Source: Cedecea neteri (lineage in GTDB: Bacteria; Pseudomonadota; Gammaproteobacteria; Enterobacterales; Enterobacteriaceae). From it: a stretch of DNA of 64,000 nucleotides. Position 1 is the stretch's first letter. Every line of letters begins with the position of its first letter. Positions 19,714-30,422 of this stretch are shown here, piece by piece. The stretch lies in contig NZ_CP009451.1 in the NCBI RefSeq assembly GCF_000757825.1, forward strand, positions 2,542,001 to 2,606,000, written 5' to 3'. The notes beneath the pieces are model-generated. The model had not been told where the DNA came from, ran no database searches, and saw nothing but the letters and a program-made list of their open reading frames with translations. Made by a program: the position numbers and the translations under genes.

Positions 19714-20180
19714 CAGGCATCCTGATGGTTTTCAGCACCTTCGCCAGCTTGCTGCTGCAGATAGTTCATGAACAACGCATCGAAGTTAACCGGTGCAAGG
19801 TTCAGCTGCGGGAAAGTGCCGCGAGAAACCAGGCTAGTGATACATTCACGCGCATACGGGAACAGAATGTTCGGGCAGTATGCACCCAGGCAATGCGCCA
19901 GCTGCGAGCCTTCGATACCGTCCACGGAGAAGATACCCGCCTGCTGAACTTCACACAGGAAAGCAGTGTCTTCGCCCAGGCTGGCGGTGACGGTTACGCG
20001 CAGTACAACTTCGTAGATATTGTCAGCCAGCTGGCTGGATGCAGTATCCAGATCCAGTTTAACTTCTGGCTGCCAGTCTTTCTGGAAAACGTGCGGCGCG
20101 TTAGGTGCTTCGAAAGAGACATCCTTGGTGTAAACACGCTGAATCTGGAAACCCATTTCTGTATTGTTTTGTTCTGACAT
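19713..20180 (-). CDS. secB: Protein-export chaperone SecB
   Basis: Tetrameric cytosolic chaperone that keeps preproteins unfolded and hands them to SecA. 155 residues, the E. coli length; the conserved core [19 protein letters not shown] and the acidic N-terminal part [14 protein letters not shown] are intact. It lies between grxC (56 bp upstream) and gpsA (one-base overlap). Confidence 0.97.
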   Translation of the reverse strand: MSEQNNTEMGFQIQRVYTKDVSFEAPNAPHVFQKDWQPEVKLDLDTASSQLADNIYEVVLRVTVTASLGEDTAFLCEVQQAGIFSVDGIEGSQLAHCLGAYCPNILFPYARECITSLVSRGTFPQLNLAPVNFDALFMNYLQQQAGEGAENHQDA

Positions 20181-20236
20181 TGTTAACCCTTAAATTTAAA
20201 CGTCCTTACTCTGCGATACACGGCAGACAAACCACA

Positions 20237-20488
20237 CTAGCTCAGCAGGGGATCGAGTCCACCACGCGCGTCCAGTGCGTACAAGTCATCGCAACCGCCA
20301 ATGTGCTGTGCGTCAATAAAAATCTGCGGTACCGTGGTGCGGCCACTGCGTTTGATCATCTCTTCCCGCTTAGCGGCGTCGCCATCAATAGGCAACTCCT
20401 GGAACGCCACGCCTTTTTCATTCAGCAGGGCTTTTGCACGGTGGCAAAAAGGGCAGGTCGCTTTGGTATAGATCTCAATGTTCGCCAT
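20237..20488 (-). CDS. grxC: Glutaredoxin 3 GrxC
   Basis: Glutathione-dependent thiol-disulfide oxidoreductase able to reduce ribonucleotide reductase. 83 residues; dithiol active site CPFC at residues 12-15, the cis-proline TVP and the GG of QHIGGCDDLYALD for glutathione binding. E. coli GrxC has 83 residues. Downstream of yibN with a 23-bp gap. Confidence 0.96.
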   Translation of the reverse strand: MANIEIYTKATCPFCHRAKALLNEKGVAFQELPIDGDAAKREEMIKRSGRTTVPQIFIDAQHIGGCDDLYALDARGGLDPLLS

Positions 20489-20511
20489 GGTTTACCTCAG
20501 TCTTTTCCAGA

Positions 20512-20943
20512 TTATTTACCGCGAACCAGTGGCAGGTTTTCCCCGCTCCAGCCAGCAATACCTTCTTTTAACAGCGAGACTTGCTCGAAGCCAGCTTTGT
20601 GCAACAAAGCCGCTGATTCTTGTGAAGAAACACCGTTAGCGCATACCACAATAATGGGCTTCGCTTTGTGTTTTTCAAGCTCACCAAAATTGCCGCTTTT
20701 GATTTCGGTTGGCAGCACGTTCAGTGAATTCGCAATGTGGCCTTTACGGAAATCGTCACGCTGGCGCACATCGACAACCACCGCGTCTTCTTTGTTAATT
20801 AAGCGAGTGGCTTCACCGCGGGTTACCACTTTGACTTTGGAGGCCAGGCCTTTAAAGGTCATGAAAAGTACCGCTGCCAGCAGACCAACCCACGCCAGAC
20901 TAAGTATGGGATGACGACCAACGAATTGCATAATTTCTTGCAT
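20512..20943 (-). CDS. yibN: Membrane-anchored rhodanese-like protein YibN
   Basis: One N-terminal transmembrane helix (about residues 11-29) then a single rhodanese domain (about 38-135) with CH2-motif VDVRQRDDF and the active-site loop VCANGVSS, whose Cys101 could carry a persulfide. 143 residues as in E. coli. The natural sulfur donor and acceptor are not known from sequence. First gene of the yibN-grxC-secB-gpsA run. Confidence 0.93.
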   Translation of the reverse strand: MQEIMQFVGRHPILSLAWVGLLAAVLFMTFKGLASKVKVVTRGEATRLINKEDAVVVDVRQRDDFRKGHIANSLNVLPTEIKSGNFGELEKHKAKPIIVVCANGVSSQESAALLHKAGFEQVSLLKEGIAGWSGENLPLVRGK

Positions 20944-21190
20944 GGGGGGTAATAACTCCCGACTAAGTAATGATGAGAAAACCAGGTGGGGAGTATACCT
21001 TCGCGTTGTGGCAATTACAGCCAGTCTGAATAATGTTATGTGGATTCTGCGGGCTGTTACGAAAAAAAAGAACCAGACTGATGTAATCCGATCGCCCTCC
21101 AGCCCCTTTCTTTGATCTTCTGCGGCTATTCACCGGGAGTGCCTGTAGTAAAATTACGCAAATTTTGTCTTAGACTCAGAGGTTGTTGCA

Positions 21191-22738
21191 ATGTCGGTTA
21201 CTAAAAAACCTATGGTGCTGGTGATTCTGGATGGCTACGGCCACCGCGAAGAGCAGCAGGATAACGCCATCCTTAACGCGAAAACTCCGGTAATGGATAA
21301 CCTGTGGGCCCAGCGTCCACATACCCTGATCAACGCATCTGGCCTGGAAGTTGGCCTGCCGGACGGTCAAATGGGTAACTCTGAAGTGGGCCACGTCAAC
21401 CTTGGCGCCGGCCGCATCGTCTACCAGGACTTGACTCGCCTGGACGTTGAAATTAAAGAACGTACTTTCTTTGCTAACCCGGTGCTGACCGGCGCGGTAG
21501 ACAAAGCGGTTGCCGCCGGGAAAGCAGTACATATCATGGGCCTGGTTTCTCCTGGCGGCGTTCACAGCCATGAAGAACATATTCTGGCGATGATCGAACT
21601 GGCCGCTGAACGCGGTGCTGAAGCCATCTATCTGCACGCTTTCCTTGACGGCCGCGACACGCCGCCGCGCAGCGCCGAATCCTCCCTGAAGAAATTCTCC
21701 GACAAGTTCGCTGAGCTGGGCAAAGGCCGCGTAGCCACCCTGATTGGCCGTTACTACGCGATGGACCGTGACAACCGCTGGGATCGCGTTGAGCTCGCCT
21801 ACGACCTGATGACTCAGGCCAAAGGTGAATTCCAGGCAGACAATGCCGCTGCCGGTCTGGCAGCCGCTTACGCCCGCGATGAAAACGATGAGTTTGTTAA
21901 ACCTACGGTGATCCGCGCTACAGGTGAAGCCGAGTCCACTATGAACGACGGCGATGCGCTGATCTTCATGAACTTCCGTGCCGACCGTGCCCGCCAGATC
22001 ACCCGCGCCTTTGTTAATACCGATTTCGACGGTTTCAGCCGTAAAAAAGTGGTGAAGTTTGGCGACTTCGTGATGCTGACCGAATATGCCGCAGACATTA
22101 AAACAGCCTGCGCGTACCCACCAGCTTCACTGACGAATACCTTCGGCGAGTGGATGGCGAAACACAACAAAACCCAGCTACGCATCTCCGAAACAGAGAA
22201 ATACGCTCACGTTACCTTCTTCTACAACGGCGGGGTTGAAGAGCCTTTCGCTGGTGAAGACCGCGTGCTGGTGAATTCGCCAAAAGTAGCCACTTACGAT
22301 CTGCAGCCAGAAATGAGCTCCGCAGAGCTGACCGACAAGCTTCTCAGCGCCATCAACAGCGGTAAATACGACACCATCATCTGTAACTACCCGAACGGCG
22401 ACATGGTCGGTCATACCGGCATTTATGATGCCGCTATTTCTGCCGTTGAAGCGCTGGATAATTGCGTGGCTCAGGTGGTTAAAGCCGTTGAGGCCGTTGA
22501 CGGTCAACTGCTGATTACCGCAGATCACGGCAACGCAGAACAAATGCGCGACCCGGCTACCGGCCAGGCACATACCGCGCACACCAGCCTGCCGGTTCCT
22601 CTGATTTATATCGGCAAGAAAAATCTGAAAGCGGTCGAAGGCGGCAAGCTGTCCGACATCGCGCCAACCATGCTGAGCCTGATGGGCATGGAAATCCCGC
22701 AAGAGATGACTGGCAAGCCGCTGTTCATCGTGGAATAA
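21191..22738 (+). CDS. gpmI: 2,3-bisphosphoglycerate-independent phosphoglycerate mutase GpmI
   Basis: Mn-dependent enzyme converting 3-phosphoglycerate to 2-phosphoglycerate in glycolysis. 515 residues; alkaline-phosphatase superfamily metal motifs LVILDGYG and [11 protein letters not shown], and the phosphorylated serine Ser64 in GNSEVGH. It is divergent from yibN; the 247-bp gap between them (20944-21190) is A+T-rich leader with no gene. envC begins nine bases after the stop, suggesting one transcript with envC and yibQ. Confidence 0.97.
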   Translation: MSVTKKPMVLVILDGYGHREEQQDNAILNAKTPVMDNLWAQRPHTLINASGLEVGLPDGQMGNSEVGHVNLGAGRIVYQDLTRLDVEIKERTFFANPVLTGAVDKAVAAGKAVHIMGLVSPGGVHSHEEHILAMIELAAERGAEAIYLHAFLDGRDTPPRSAESSLKKFSDKFAELGKGRVATLIGRYYAMDRDNRWDRVELAYDLMTQAKGEFQADNAAAGLAAAYARDENDEFVKPTVIRATGEAESTMNDGDALIFMNFRADRARQITRAFVNTDFDGFSRKKVVKFGDFVMLTEYAADIKTACAYPPASLTNTFGEWMAKHNKTQLRISETEKYAHVTFFYNGGVEEPFAGEDRVLVNSPKVATYDLQPEMSSAELTDKLLSAINSGKYDTIICNYPNGDMVGHTGIYDAAISAVEALDNCVAQVVKAVEAVDGQLLITADHGNAEQMRDPATGQAHTAHTSLPVPLIYIGKKNLKAVEGGKLSDIAPTMLSLMGMEIPQEMTGKPLFIVE

Positions 22739-22747
22739 TCCCTCCCC

Positions 22748-24010
22748 ATGAGGGGAAAGGCGATTTTTTCAAAGACATGGGCTGTGAAGCCCGTTATTTA
22801 CGCCAGCGTGTTAAGCGCTGGCGTCTTGTTATGCTCTTTTTCCAGCCACGCCGATGACAAACAGCAGCTGCAGTCTATCCAGCAGGATATCGCCGCCAAA
22901 GAGCGAGCCGTGCGCCAGCAGCAGCAGCAGCGATCCGTTTTACTCGCTCAGCTAAAAGCGCAGGAAGAAGCTATTTCTGCGGCCAGCCGTAAGCTGCGTG
23001 AAACCCAGAACACCCTCGCAGATTTAAACAATCAAATCGCAACCCTGAATAACTCTCTCGCCAAACTGCAAAAACAGCAGGCAACCCAGGAACGTAACCT
23101 GGCCGCTCAGCTGGATGCGGCGTTTCGCCAGGGTCAGCATACCGGTATTCAGTTGATTCTCAGCGGAGAAGAAAGCCAGCGAGGCCAGCGCCTGCAGGCT
23201 TATTTTGGCTATCTTAACGCTGCTCGTCAGCAGACAATCGAAGAGCTAAAGCAGACCAAAGCTGAAGCCGCACAGCAGAAATCCGAGCTGGAAAGTAAGC
23301 AGAGTGAACAGCAAACGCTGCTCTACGAGCAGCAGGCACAGCAGGCCAAGCTGGAAAGCGCCCGTAACGAACGCAAAAAAACCCTCGCTGGCCTCGAATC
23401 CTCGATTCAGCAGGATCAGCAGAAGCTGAGCGAAATGCGTCAGAACCAGTCGCGCTTGCAGAATCAAATAGCCCGAGCAGCCGCCGCAGCAAAAGCCAGG
23501 GCAGAGCGTGAGGCGCGCGAAGCCGAGCAGGTTCGCAGCAAGCAGCAGGAAGCCTCTAACAAAGGCACGACCTACAAGCCAACCGAAAGCGAACGCTCGC
23601 TGATGTCGAGAACCGGCGGCCTCGGGTCACCGCGCGGGCAGGCATACTGGCCGGTTCGCGGTTCGTTACTGCATCGTTATGGCGAACAGCTGCAAGGTGA
23701 ACTACGTTGGAAAGGTATCGTTATTGCGGCACCGGAAGGCACGGAAGTTAAAGCCATTGCCGACGGACGCGTGATCCTTGCCGACTGGCTGCAGGGCTAT
23801 GGCCTTGTCGTCGTTATTGAACACGGTAAAGGCGATATGAGTCTCTACGGCTACAACCAGAGCGCGTTGGTCAGCGTCGGCACCCAGGTGCGCGCCGGGC
23901 AGCCTGTCGCGCTGGTCGGTAGCAGTGGCGGCCAGGGCCGTCCGTCACTCTATTTCGAAATTCGTCGCCAGGGCCAGGCAGTGAATCCACAACCGTGGTT
24001 GGGAAGATAA
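22748..24010 (+). CDS. envC: Murein hydrolase activator EnvC
   Basis: Periplasmic factor recruited by FtsEX that activates the amidases AmiA and AmiB at the septum. A signal/anchor segment (about 15-35, ending SSHADD), a long Gln/Lys/Glu-rich coiled coil (about 36-275), then a C-terminal LytM (M23) domain (about 300-420). The LytM domain lacks the canonical zinc-binding His/Asp residues, which is normal for EnvC because it activates rather than cuts. 420 residues against 419 in E. coli. Confidence 0.96.
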   Translation: MRGKAIFSKTWAVKPVIYASVLSAGVLLCSFSSHADDKQQLQSIQQDIAAKERAVRQQQQQRSVLLAQLKAQEEAISAASRKLRETQNTLADLNNQIATLNNSLAKLQKQQATQERNLAAQLDAAFRQGQHTGIQLILSGEESQRGQRLQAYFGYLNAARQQTIEELKQTKAEAAQQKSELESKQSEQQTLLYEQQAQQAKLESARNERKKTLAGLESSIQQDQQKLSEMRQNQSRLQNQIARAAAAAKARAEREAREAEQVRSKQQEASNKGTTYKPTESERSLMSRTGGLGSPRGQAYWPVRGSLLHRYGEQLQGELRWKGIVIAAPEGTEVKAIADGRVILADWLQGYGLVVVIEHGKGDMSLYGYNQSALVSVGTQVRAGQPVALVGSSGGQGRPSLYFEIRRQGQAVNPQPWLGR

Positions 24011-24013
24011 GTT

Positions 24014-24949
24014 TTGCCTCAGTTCCGCACTGTTTTTTTCGCCGCCGCCAGCGGGCTAATGTTGGCAACCTCCGCATGGGCCGGTAAGCTCTCGATAGTG
24101 ATTGATGACTTTGGCTATCGTCCTCAGCAGGAAAACCAGGTGCTGACACTGCCGACTAACGTCTCCGTTGCCGTGCTGCCCAATGCGCCTCACGCTCGTG
24201 AAATGGCCACCAAAGCGCATAACGCCGGGCACGAAGTCCTGATCCACCTGCCGATGGCACCGCTTAGCAAGCAGCCGCTTGAGAAAGATACTCTACGCCC
24301 GGACATGAGCAGCAGCGAGATCGAGAGAATTATTCGCGACGCGGTAAACAAAGTCCCTTATGCCGTTGGCATGAATAACCATATGGGCAGCGCGATGACC
24401 TCCAGCCTGTTCGGGATGCAAAAGGTGATGCAGTCGCTGGAGCAGTACAATCTCTATTTCCTGGACAGCATGACCATTGGCAACAGCCAGGCAACGCGTG
24501 CCGCAGCCGGGACGCGCGTAAAAGTGATTAAGCGGAAGGTCTTTCTCGACGATACCCAGAACGAAGCGGATATTCGCTTTCAGTTCAACCGCGCGATTCA
24601 ACTTGCGCGCAAAACCGGGTCGGCAATCGCCATCGGCCATCCACACCCATCAACCGTTCGGGTCCTCCAGCAGATGGTCTATAACCTTCCGCCGGACATT
24701 ACTCTGGTACGCCCGAGCAGCCTGCTTAATGAACCACAGGTAGACACTTCAACGCCAAATAATACGCAGCCGGGCAAACAACAGCCGCCTCGTAACCCAT
24801 TCCGTGGCGTGAAGCTGTGTAAACCGAAACAGCCTATCGAGCCGGTGGACGCAACCACCTACTTTAAAGTCATCAGTGAAAGTATTGCCGAGAGCGCGCT
24901 GGTGAAATATCTCCAGCATCAGTGGCAGGGTTGGGGCAAACAGGCGTAA
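24014..24949 (+). CDS. yibQ: Divergent polysaccharide deacetylase family protein YibQ
   Basis: Exported protein with a signal peptide (about 1-23, ending SAWA) and a NodB-like fold: SIVIDDFGYRP, LIHLPMAP, MNNHMGSAMT and AIGHPHPST carry the metal and catalytic positions of the DUF610 group. Its substrate is unknown. The start is TTG, three bases after the envC stop. The C-terminal third (NNTQPGKQQPPRNPFRGV) is low-complexity and likely flexible. Confidence 0.9.
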   Translation: MPQFRTVFFAAASGLMLATSAWAGKLSIVIDDFGYRPQQENQVLTLPTNVSVAVLPNAPHAREMATKAHNAGHEVLIHLPMAPLSKQPLEKDTLRPDMSSSEIERIIRDAVNKVPYAVGMNNHMGSAMTSSLFGMQKVMQSLEQYNLYFLDSMTIGNSQATRAAAGTRVKVIKRKVFLDDTQNEADIRFQFNRAIQLARKTGSAIAIGHPHPSTVRVLQQMVYNLPPDITLVRPSSLLNEPQVDTSTPNNTQPGKQQPPRNPFRGVKLCKPKQPIEPVDATTYFKVISESIAESALVKYLQHQWQGWGKQA

Positions 24950-24952
24950 CTG

Positions 24953-24980
24953 AAAAACCAGAGGGCGCGATGCCCTCTGG
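24953..24980 (-). terminator. Terminator after tdh (also follows yibQ)
   Basis: Stem CCAGAGGGC/GCCCTCTGG with a five-base loop; on the minus strand followed by TTTTTCAG, on the plus strand only by CTTAA. It serves tdh better than yibQ. Confidence 0.8.
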
Positions 24981-24988
24981 CTTAATGA

Positions 24989-26014
24989 TTAATCCCAGCT
25001 CAGGATAACTTTACCGGACTGCCCGGAGCGCATCGCGTCAAAGCCTTTCTGGAACTCATCGATAGAGAAACGATGGGTGATGATAGGAGACAGATCCAGG
25101 CCAGACTGGATCAGCGCGGCCATCTTGTACCAGGTCTCAAACATCTCTCGCCCATAGATACCTTTAATAAACAGGCCTTTAAAGATAACCTTGGTCCAGT
25201 CGATAGACATATCAGACGGCGGGATCCCCAGCATGGCAATACGGCCGCCATGGTTCATGGTATCCAGCATGGTGCGAAACGCCGGAGGTGCGCCGGACAT
25301 CTCCAGGCCAACGTCAAACCCTTCGGTCATCCCCAGCTCGCCCATCACGTCCTGCAGGCTTTCTTTGCTGACGTTAACCGCGCGAGTAATACCCATTTCA
25401 CGCGCCAGTTCCAGGCGGTATTCGTTCACGTCGGTAATCACCACGTTACGAGCACCAACGTGCTTCGCTACCGCAGCGGCCATGATCCCGATAGGACCCG
25501 CGCCGGACACCAGCACATCTTCGCCCACCAGATCGAACGAAAGCGCGGTATGCACTGCGTTGCCGAATGGATCGAAGATAGAAGCCAGATCGTCAGAGAT
25601 ATTGTCCGGAATTTTGAACGCATTAAAGGCCGGGATAACCAAATACTCAGCAAAACAGCCAGGGCGGTTGACGCCAACGCCGGTGGTGTTGCGGCACAGG
25701 TGGGTACGACCGCCGCGGCAGTTACGGCAGTGACCACAGGTGATGTGCCCTTCGCCGGAAACGCGGTCACCAATCTTGAAGCCTTTCACTTCCTGGCCTA
25801 TGCCAACCACTTCCCCTACGTATTCGTGACCCACAACCATAGGGACAGGGATGGTTTTTTGCGACCATTCGTCCCAGTTGTAGATATGCACGTCGGTACC
25901 GCAAATCGCCGTTTTACGAATTTTAATCAGCAGATCGTTATGACCCATTTCCGGCTTGGGTGCATCCGTCATCCAGATGCCTTCTTCCGCCTTCAGTTTT
26001 GCTAATGCTTTCAT
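24989..26014 (-). CDS. tdh: L-threonine 3-dehydrogenase Tdh
   Basis: NAD-dependent zinc enzyme oxidising threonine to 2-amino-3-ketobutyrate, which Kbl then cleaves. Medium-chain dehydrogenase of 341 residues: catalytic zinc ligands Cys38, His63 and Glu64 (ICGTDVH, VGHEYVG), structural zinc site [15 protein letters not shown], and the Rossmann motif [12 protein letters not shown]. Ten bases downstream of kbl in the same operon. Confidence 0.97.
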   Translation of the reverse strand: MKALAKLKAEEGIWMTDAPKPEMGHNDLLIKIRKTAICGTDVHIYNWDEWSQKTIPVPMVVGHEYVGEVVGIGQEVKGFKIGDRVSGEGHITCGHCRNCRGGRTHLCRNTTGVGVNRPGCFAEYLVIPAFNAFKIPDNISDDLASIFDPFGNAVHTALSFDLVGEDVLVSGAGPIGIMAAAVAKHVGARNVVITDVNEYRLELAREMGITRAVNVSKESLQDVMGELGMTEGFDVGLEMSGAPPAFRTMLDTMNHGGRIAMLGIPPSDMSIDWTKVIFKGLFIKGIYGREMFETWYKMAALIQSGLDLSPIITHRFSIDEFQKGFDAMRSGQSGKVILSWD

Positions 26015-26024
26015 GGCCGCTCCC

Positions 26025-27221
26025 TTAAGCGATAACGCCTAATTGCTTACCGATACGCGTAAACGCATCAACCGCACGTTCAATTTGCTCAGGGGTATGC
26101 GCCGCCGACATTTGGGTACGAATACGCGCCTGACCTTTTGGCACCACCGGGTAGAAGAAACCGGTGACGTAAATACCTTCTTTTTGCAGCTCACGCGCAA
26201 AGTTCTGCGCCACAACCGCTTCGCCCAACATCACCGGAATGATCGCGTGATCGGCACCGGCAAGCGTAAAACCGGCTGCGCTCATTTTTTCGCGGAACAG
26301 GCGGGCATTCGACCACAGGCGCTCACGCAGCTCTTCGCCTGACGCCAGCATCTCCAGAACCTTAATAGAGGCGGAAACAATGGCCGGAGCGAGCGAGTTA
26401 GAGAACAGATAAGGGCGTGAACGCTGGCGAAGCCATTCAATAACTTCTTTGCGTCCTGCGGTGTAGCCACCGGAAGCACCGCCCAGCGCTTTGCCCAGCG
26501 TACCGGTGATGATGTCAACGCGGTCCATGACATCGCAATATTCGTGCGTACCACGCCCGTTGGCACCGACGAAACCCACGGCGTGAGAATCATCCACCAT
26601 CACCAGCGCATTATATTCGTCAGCCAGGTCACATACGCCCTGCAGGTTGGCAATCACGCCGTCCATTGAGAACACGCCGTCGGTGGCGATCATCACGTGA
26701 CGAGCCCCGGCAGCACGCGCCTCTTTCAGGCGAGTTTCCAGTTCCTGCATGTCATTATTGGCATAACGGTAGCGCTGGGCTTTACACAGGCGAACGCCGT
26801 CGATAATCGAGGCATGGTTCAGCGCATCGGAAATGATGGCGTCTTCCGGGCCAAGCAGGGTTTCAAACAAGCCGCCGTTGGCGTCGAAGCAGGAGGAGTA
26901 AAGAATCGCATCGTCCGTACCGAGGAATTCCGCCAGCTTGCCTTCCAGCTCTTTGTGACTGTCCTGAGTACCGCAGATAAAGCGCACCGAAGCCATACCA
27001 AAGCCGTGCTTATCCATCCCCTGTTTAGCCGCTTCAATCAGCTGCGGATGGTTAGCAAGACCCAAATAGTTGTTGGCGCAGAAGTTGATAACGTGGCTGC
27101 CATCGGCAACGGTGATATCCGCATTCTGGGCGGAGGTGATAATACGCTCTTCTTTAAATAACCCTTCCGCACGAGCCGTCTCGAGCTGGGAGGTCAACTG
27201 CTTGTAAAAATCTTCGCGCAT
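26025..27221 (-). CDS. kbl: Glycine C-acetyltransferase (2-amino-3-ketobutyrate CoA ligase) Kbl
   Basis: PLP enzyme splitting 2-amino-3-ketobutyrate with CoA into glycine and acetyl-CoA. Alpha-oxoamine synthase family, 398 residues as E. coli; PLP lysine Lys244 in [14 protein letters not shown], and [16 protein letters not shown] around the PLP-binding aspartate. First gene of kbl-tdh, divergent from hldD across a 215-bp gap (27222-27436) that holds both upstream regions. Confidence 0.97.
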   Translation of the reverse strand: MREDFYKQLTSQLETARAEGLFKEERIITSAQNADITVADGSHVINFCANNYLGLANHPQLIEAAKQGMDKHGFGMASVRFICGTQDSHKELEGKLAEFLGTDDAILYSSCFDANGGLFETLLGPEDAIISDALNHASIIDGVRLCKAQRYRYANNDMQELETRLKEARAAGARHVMIATDGVFSMDGVIANLQGVCDLADEYNALVMVDDSHAVGFVGANGRGTHEYCDVMDRVDIITGTLGKALGGASGGYTAGRKEVIEWLRQRSRPYLFSNSLAPAIVSASIKVLEMLASGEELRERLWSNARLFREKMSAAGFTLAGADHAIIPVMLGEAVVAQNFARELQKEGIYVTGFFYPVVPKGQARIRTQMSAAHTPEQIERAVDAFTRIGKQLGVIA

Positions 27222-27392
27222 CGCGATTCTCCAGGCATGGCAAATTTCGGCACATATTACCCAAACCTATACCAGGAGACGAGATTACGCTTCAGGGAAT
27301 CTGATTTTTGCAGGATAAATCACGAGGGTGAAAAACTTCCGCTCATTAGGCGGGTCTTTAATTGTAATGGTATGATAAGAGCCATTAGCGCA

Positions 27393-27409
27393 TCAGGCAC
27401 AAGGCCTGA
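27393..27409 (+). other. Small hairpin in the hldD leader
   Basis: TCAGGC/GCCTGA with an ACAAG loop, 28 bp before the hldD start. No T-run follows, so it is not a terminator; a role in translation is only a guess. Confidence 0.3.
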
Positions 27410-27436
27410 AAGCCCCACTTTTTAAAGGTTAAGCTT

Positions 27437-28369
27437 ATGATTATCGTTACTGGCGGCGCCGGCATGATCGGCAGCAATATTATTAAATCCCTGAATGAGC
27501 AAGGCTACCGGGACATCCTGGTGGTGGATAACCTGAAGGACGGCACTAAGTTTGCTAACCTGGTTGATCTTGATATCGCTGACTACATGGATAAAGAAGA
27601 CTTCCTTATCCAGATTATGGCCGGGGAAGAGTTTGGCGATATCGACGCTATCTTCCATGAAGGCGCCTGCTCGTCCACCACAGAGTGGGACGGCAAGTAC
27701 ATGATGGACAACAACTATCAGTATTCTAAAGAAGTCCTGCACTACTGCCTCGAGCATGAAATTCCGTTCCTGTATGCTTCTTCCGCTGCCACTTACGGCG
27801 GTCGCAATAAAGACTTTATCGAATCCCGCGAATATGAGCAGCCGCTGAACGTTTACGGCTACTCCAAGTTCCTGTTCGACGAGTATGTCCGCCAGATCCT
27901 GCCTGAGGCTAACTCTCAGGTGACCGGGTTCCGCTACTTCAACGTCTACGGACCACGTGAAGGCCACAAAGGCAGCATGGCGAGCGTGGCATTCCACCTC
28001 AACACTCAGTTAAACAACGGTGAAAATCCTAAGCTGTTTGAAGGCAGCGACGGCTTCAAGCGCGATTTCATCTACGTGGGTGATGTTGCCGCCGTTAACC
28101 TGTGGTTCTGGCAAAACGGTGTTTCCGGTATTTTCAACTGCGGTACCGGCCGGGCGGAATCCTTCCAGGCCGTGGCAGATGCCGCGCTGGCGTTCCACAG
28201 CAAAGGCAGCATCGAATACATTCCTTTCCCGGACAAGCTGAAGGGGCGCTACCAGGCTTATACCGAAGCAGACTTAACCAATCTGCGTGCTGCAGGCTAT
28301 GACAAGCCGTTCAAAACCGTCGCCGAAGGGGTGGCGGAATACATGAAATGGTTAAACCGCGACGCATAA
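27437..28369 (+). CDS. hldD: ADP-L-glycero-D-manno-heptose-6-epimerase HldD
   Basis: Last enzyme of ADP-heptose synthesis, supplying the sugar for the LPS inner core. Extended SDR fold of 310 residues: NADP motif [11 protein letters not shown], catalytic Tyr140 and Lys144 in VYGYSKF. AAAGG lies before the ATG. First gene of the plus-strand run hldD-waaF-waaC-waaL-GT2-waaQ-GT8. Confidence 0.97.
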   Translation: MIIVTGGAGMIGSNIIKSLNEQGYRDILVVDNLKDGTKFANLVDLDIADYMDKEDFLIQIMAGEEFGDIDAIFHEGACSSTTEWDGKYMMDNNYQYSKEVLHYCLEHEIPFLYASSAATYGGRNKDFIESREYEQPLNVYGYSKFLFDEYVRQILPEANSQVTGFRYFNVYGPREGHKGSMASVAFHLNTQLNNGENPKLFEGSDGFKRDFIYVGDVAAVNLWFWQNGVSGIFNCGTGRAESFQAVADAALAFHSKGSIEYIPFPDKLKGRYQAYTEADLTNLRAAGYDKPFKTVAEGVAEYMKWLNRDA

Positions 28370-28385
28370 GCAGCACAGGGAACGC

Positions 28386-29435
28386 ATGAAAATTCTGGTG
28401 ATTGGCCCGTCATGGGTGGGCGACATGATGATGTCGCAAAGTCTCTATCGCACGCTCAAGGCGCGTTATCCCCAGGCGATAATCGATGTGATGGCACCCG
28501 CGTGGTGCCGTCCGCTGTTATCCCGCATGCCGGAAGTGAACGAAGCTATCGCCATGCCGCTTGGTCACGGCGCACTGGCAATAGGCGAACGCCGTCGTCT
28601 TGGCCACAGCCTGCGTGATAAGCGCTACGATCGCGCTTACGTCCTGCCAAACTCGTTCAAATCCGCACTGGTTCCCTTTTTTGCCAACATCCCCCACCGC
28701 ACCGGCTGGCTGGGCGAGATGCGCTATGGCCTGCTGAACGACAGCCGCAAGCTGGACAAACAGGCCTGGCCATTGATGGTCGAGCGCTACGTCGCATTGG
28801 GCTACGACAAAGGCGTAATGCAGTCGGCCAAAGATCTGCCGCAGCCACTGCTGTGGCCTAAATTACAGGTTAATGAGGGTGAAAAAGCCCAGGCCTGCGC
28901 CGCTTTTAACCTTGAGCAGCAGCGCCCGATGATCGGTTTCTGCCCGGGAGCCGAATTCGGCCCGGCAAAGCGCTGGCCGCATTATCACTACGCCGCGCTC
29001 GCAGCGAAGCTCATTGATTCTGGCTATCAGGTTATTCTTTTCGGCTCGGCCAAAGATAAGGAAGCGGGTAAAGAGATTCTGGCGGCCCTGTCCACCGAGC
29101 AACAGGCGTGGTGCCGTAACCTTGCGGGTGATACCCAGCTTGAACAGGCCGTTATCCTGCTCTCAGCATGCCAGGGCGTGGTCACTAATGACTCTGGCCT
29201 GATGCATGTTGCCGCCGCACTCGACCGTCCTCTGGTGGCACTTTATGGCCCAAGCAGCCCTGATTTCACGCCGCCGCTCTCTCATAAAGCGAAGGTCATT
29301 CGCCTGATCAGCGGCTACCATAAAGTACGTAAGGGCGATGCAGCCGAAGGGTATCACCAGAGCCTGATCGATATTACTCCCGATAGCGTGCTGATTACGT
29401 TAACCGAACTGCTCACCAGTAGTAAGGAAGACTGA
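28386..29435 (+). CDS. waaF: ADP-heptose:LPS heptosyltransferase II WaaF
   Basis: GT9 enzyme transferring heptose II to heptose I on the cytoplasmic face of the inner membrane. 349 residues; N-terminal LVIGPSWVGDMMMSQSLY and the C-terminal donor-binding NDSGLMHVAAALDRPLVALY are diagnostic. Sixteen bases after hldD; the stop overlaps the waaC start by one base (TGATG). Confidence 0.97.
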   Translation: MKILVIGPSWVGDMMMSQSLYRTLKARYPQAIIDVMAPAWCRPLLSRMPEVNEAIAMPLGHGALAIGERRRLGHSLRDKRYDRAYVLPNSFKSALVPFFANIPHRTGWLGEMRYGLLNDSRKLDKQAWPLMVERYVALGYDKGVMQSAKDLPQPLLWPKLQVNEGEKAQACAAFNLEQQRPMIGFCPGAEFGPAKRWPHYHYAALAAKLIDSGYQVILFGSAKDKEAGKEILAALSTEQQAWCRNLAGDTQLEQAVILLSACQGVVTNDSGLMHVAAALDRPLVALYGPSSPDFTPPLSHKAKVIRLISGYHKVRKGDAAEGYHQSLIDITPDSVLITLTELLTSSKED

Positions 29436-30403
29436 TGCGTGTACTTCTGGTTAAAACGTCCTCGATGGGCGATGTACTGCATTCCCTTCCTGCGCTGACG
29501 GACGCGATGCAGGCGATTCCGGGTATCAAATTCGACTGGGTTGTTGAAGAAGGCTTTGCCCAGATCCCGGGCTGGCATCCCGCCGTGGATAAGGTGTTTC
29601 CGGTTGCTATCCGCCGCTGGCGTAAAAGCTGGTTTGCCTCCAAAACACGTACCGAACGCAACGCATTCTATCAGGCACTGAAAACCAGAGAATATGACTG
29701 CATCATCGACGCTCAGGGGCTGGTAAAGAGCGCAGCGCTGGTCACACGTAAGGCGCATGGCATAAAGCACGGCATGGACTGGAACAGCGCGCGTGAGCCA
29801 CTGGCCAGCCTGTTCTACAACGTAAAACACAGCGTGGCTAAACAGCAGCACGCCGTTGAGCGTATCCGTGAGCTTTTTGCCAGGAGTTTGGGTTATGCCA
29901 AACCCAATCGGCAGGGCGATTATGCAATTTCAGGGCATTTTCTTACTAATCTTAAAGGTAGTGAGGAAAAGTATGCTGTATTTTTACATGCAACAACCCG
30001 GGATGATAAACACTGGCCCGAAGCAAACTGGCGAGAACTGATTAAGCTCATGGCGGCGACCGGCCTGCGGATAAAGCTGCCATGGGGTGCTCCACACGAA
30101 GAAGAAAGAGCAAAGCGCCTGGCCGAAGGGTTTAGCTTTGTTGAGGTGCTGCCCAGGATGACGCTTGAAAGCGTAGCCAGGATATTGGCTAATGCGGAAT
30201 TTGTGATTTCTGTTGATACAGGATTAAGCCATCTTACCGCAGCATTAGACCGACCAAATCTGACGCTTTATGGGCCGACGGATCCGGGATTGATTGGAGG
30301 GTATGGGTTACACCAGCAAGCCCTAAAGAGTGAGGATCACACAATGACTTCAATATCAGCAGGCGACGTGCGAAAATCGCTACAACAATTAAATATATTA
30401 TAA
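29435..30403 (+). CDS. waaC: ADP-heptose:LPS heptosyltransferase I WaaC
   Basis: GT9 enzyme adding the first heptose to Kdo2-lipid A. 322 residues with VKTSSMGDVLHSLPALTDA at the N-terminus and SVDTGLSHLTAALDRPN for ADP-heptose binding. Coupled to waaF through a TGATG overlap. Base composition becomes visibly richer in A and T from roughly 29,880 onward, inside the gene, and stays so through the following core genes; this fits either a mosaic 3' end or a gradual drift. Confidence 0.96.
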   Translation: MRVLLVKTSSMGDVLHSLPALTDAMQAIPGIKFDWVVEEGFAQIPGWHPAVDKVFPVAIRRWRKSWFASKTRTERNAFYQALKTREYDCIIDAQGLVKSAALVTRKAHGIKHGMDWNSAREPLASLFYNVKHSVAKQQHAVERIRELFARSLGYAKPNRQGDYAISGHFLTNLKGSEEKYAVFLHATTRDDKHWPEANWRELIKLMAATGLRIKLPWGAPHEEERAKRLAEGFSFVEVLPRMTLESVARILANAEFVISVDTGLSHLTAALDRPNLTLYGPTDPGLIGGYGLHQQALKSEDHTMTSISAGDVRKSLQQLNIL

Positions 30404-30422
30404 ATATTTCAAGAGTATACTC

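Noticed and set aside
20105..20914. Plus-strand frame of 269 codons across secB-grxC-yibN
   Set aside because: It runs antisense across three certain genes and resembles no protein; no ribosome binding site.
25073..26005. Plus-strand frame of 310 codons opposite tdh
   Set aside because: Complete overlap with tdh, His/Arg-rich composition of a reverse-complement frame.
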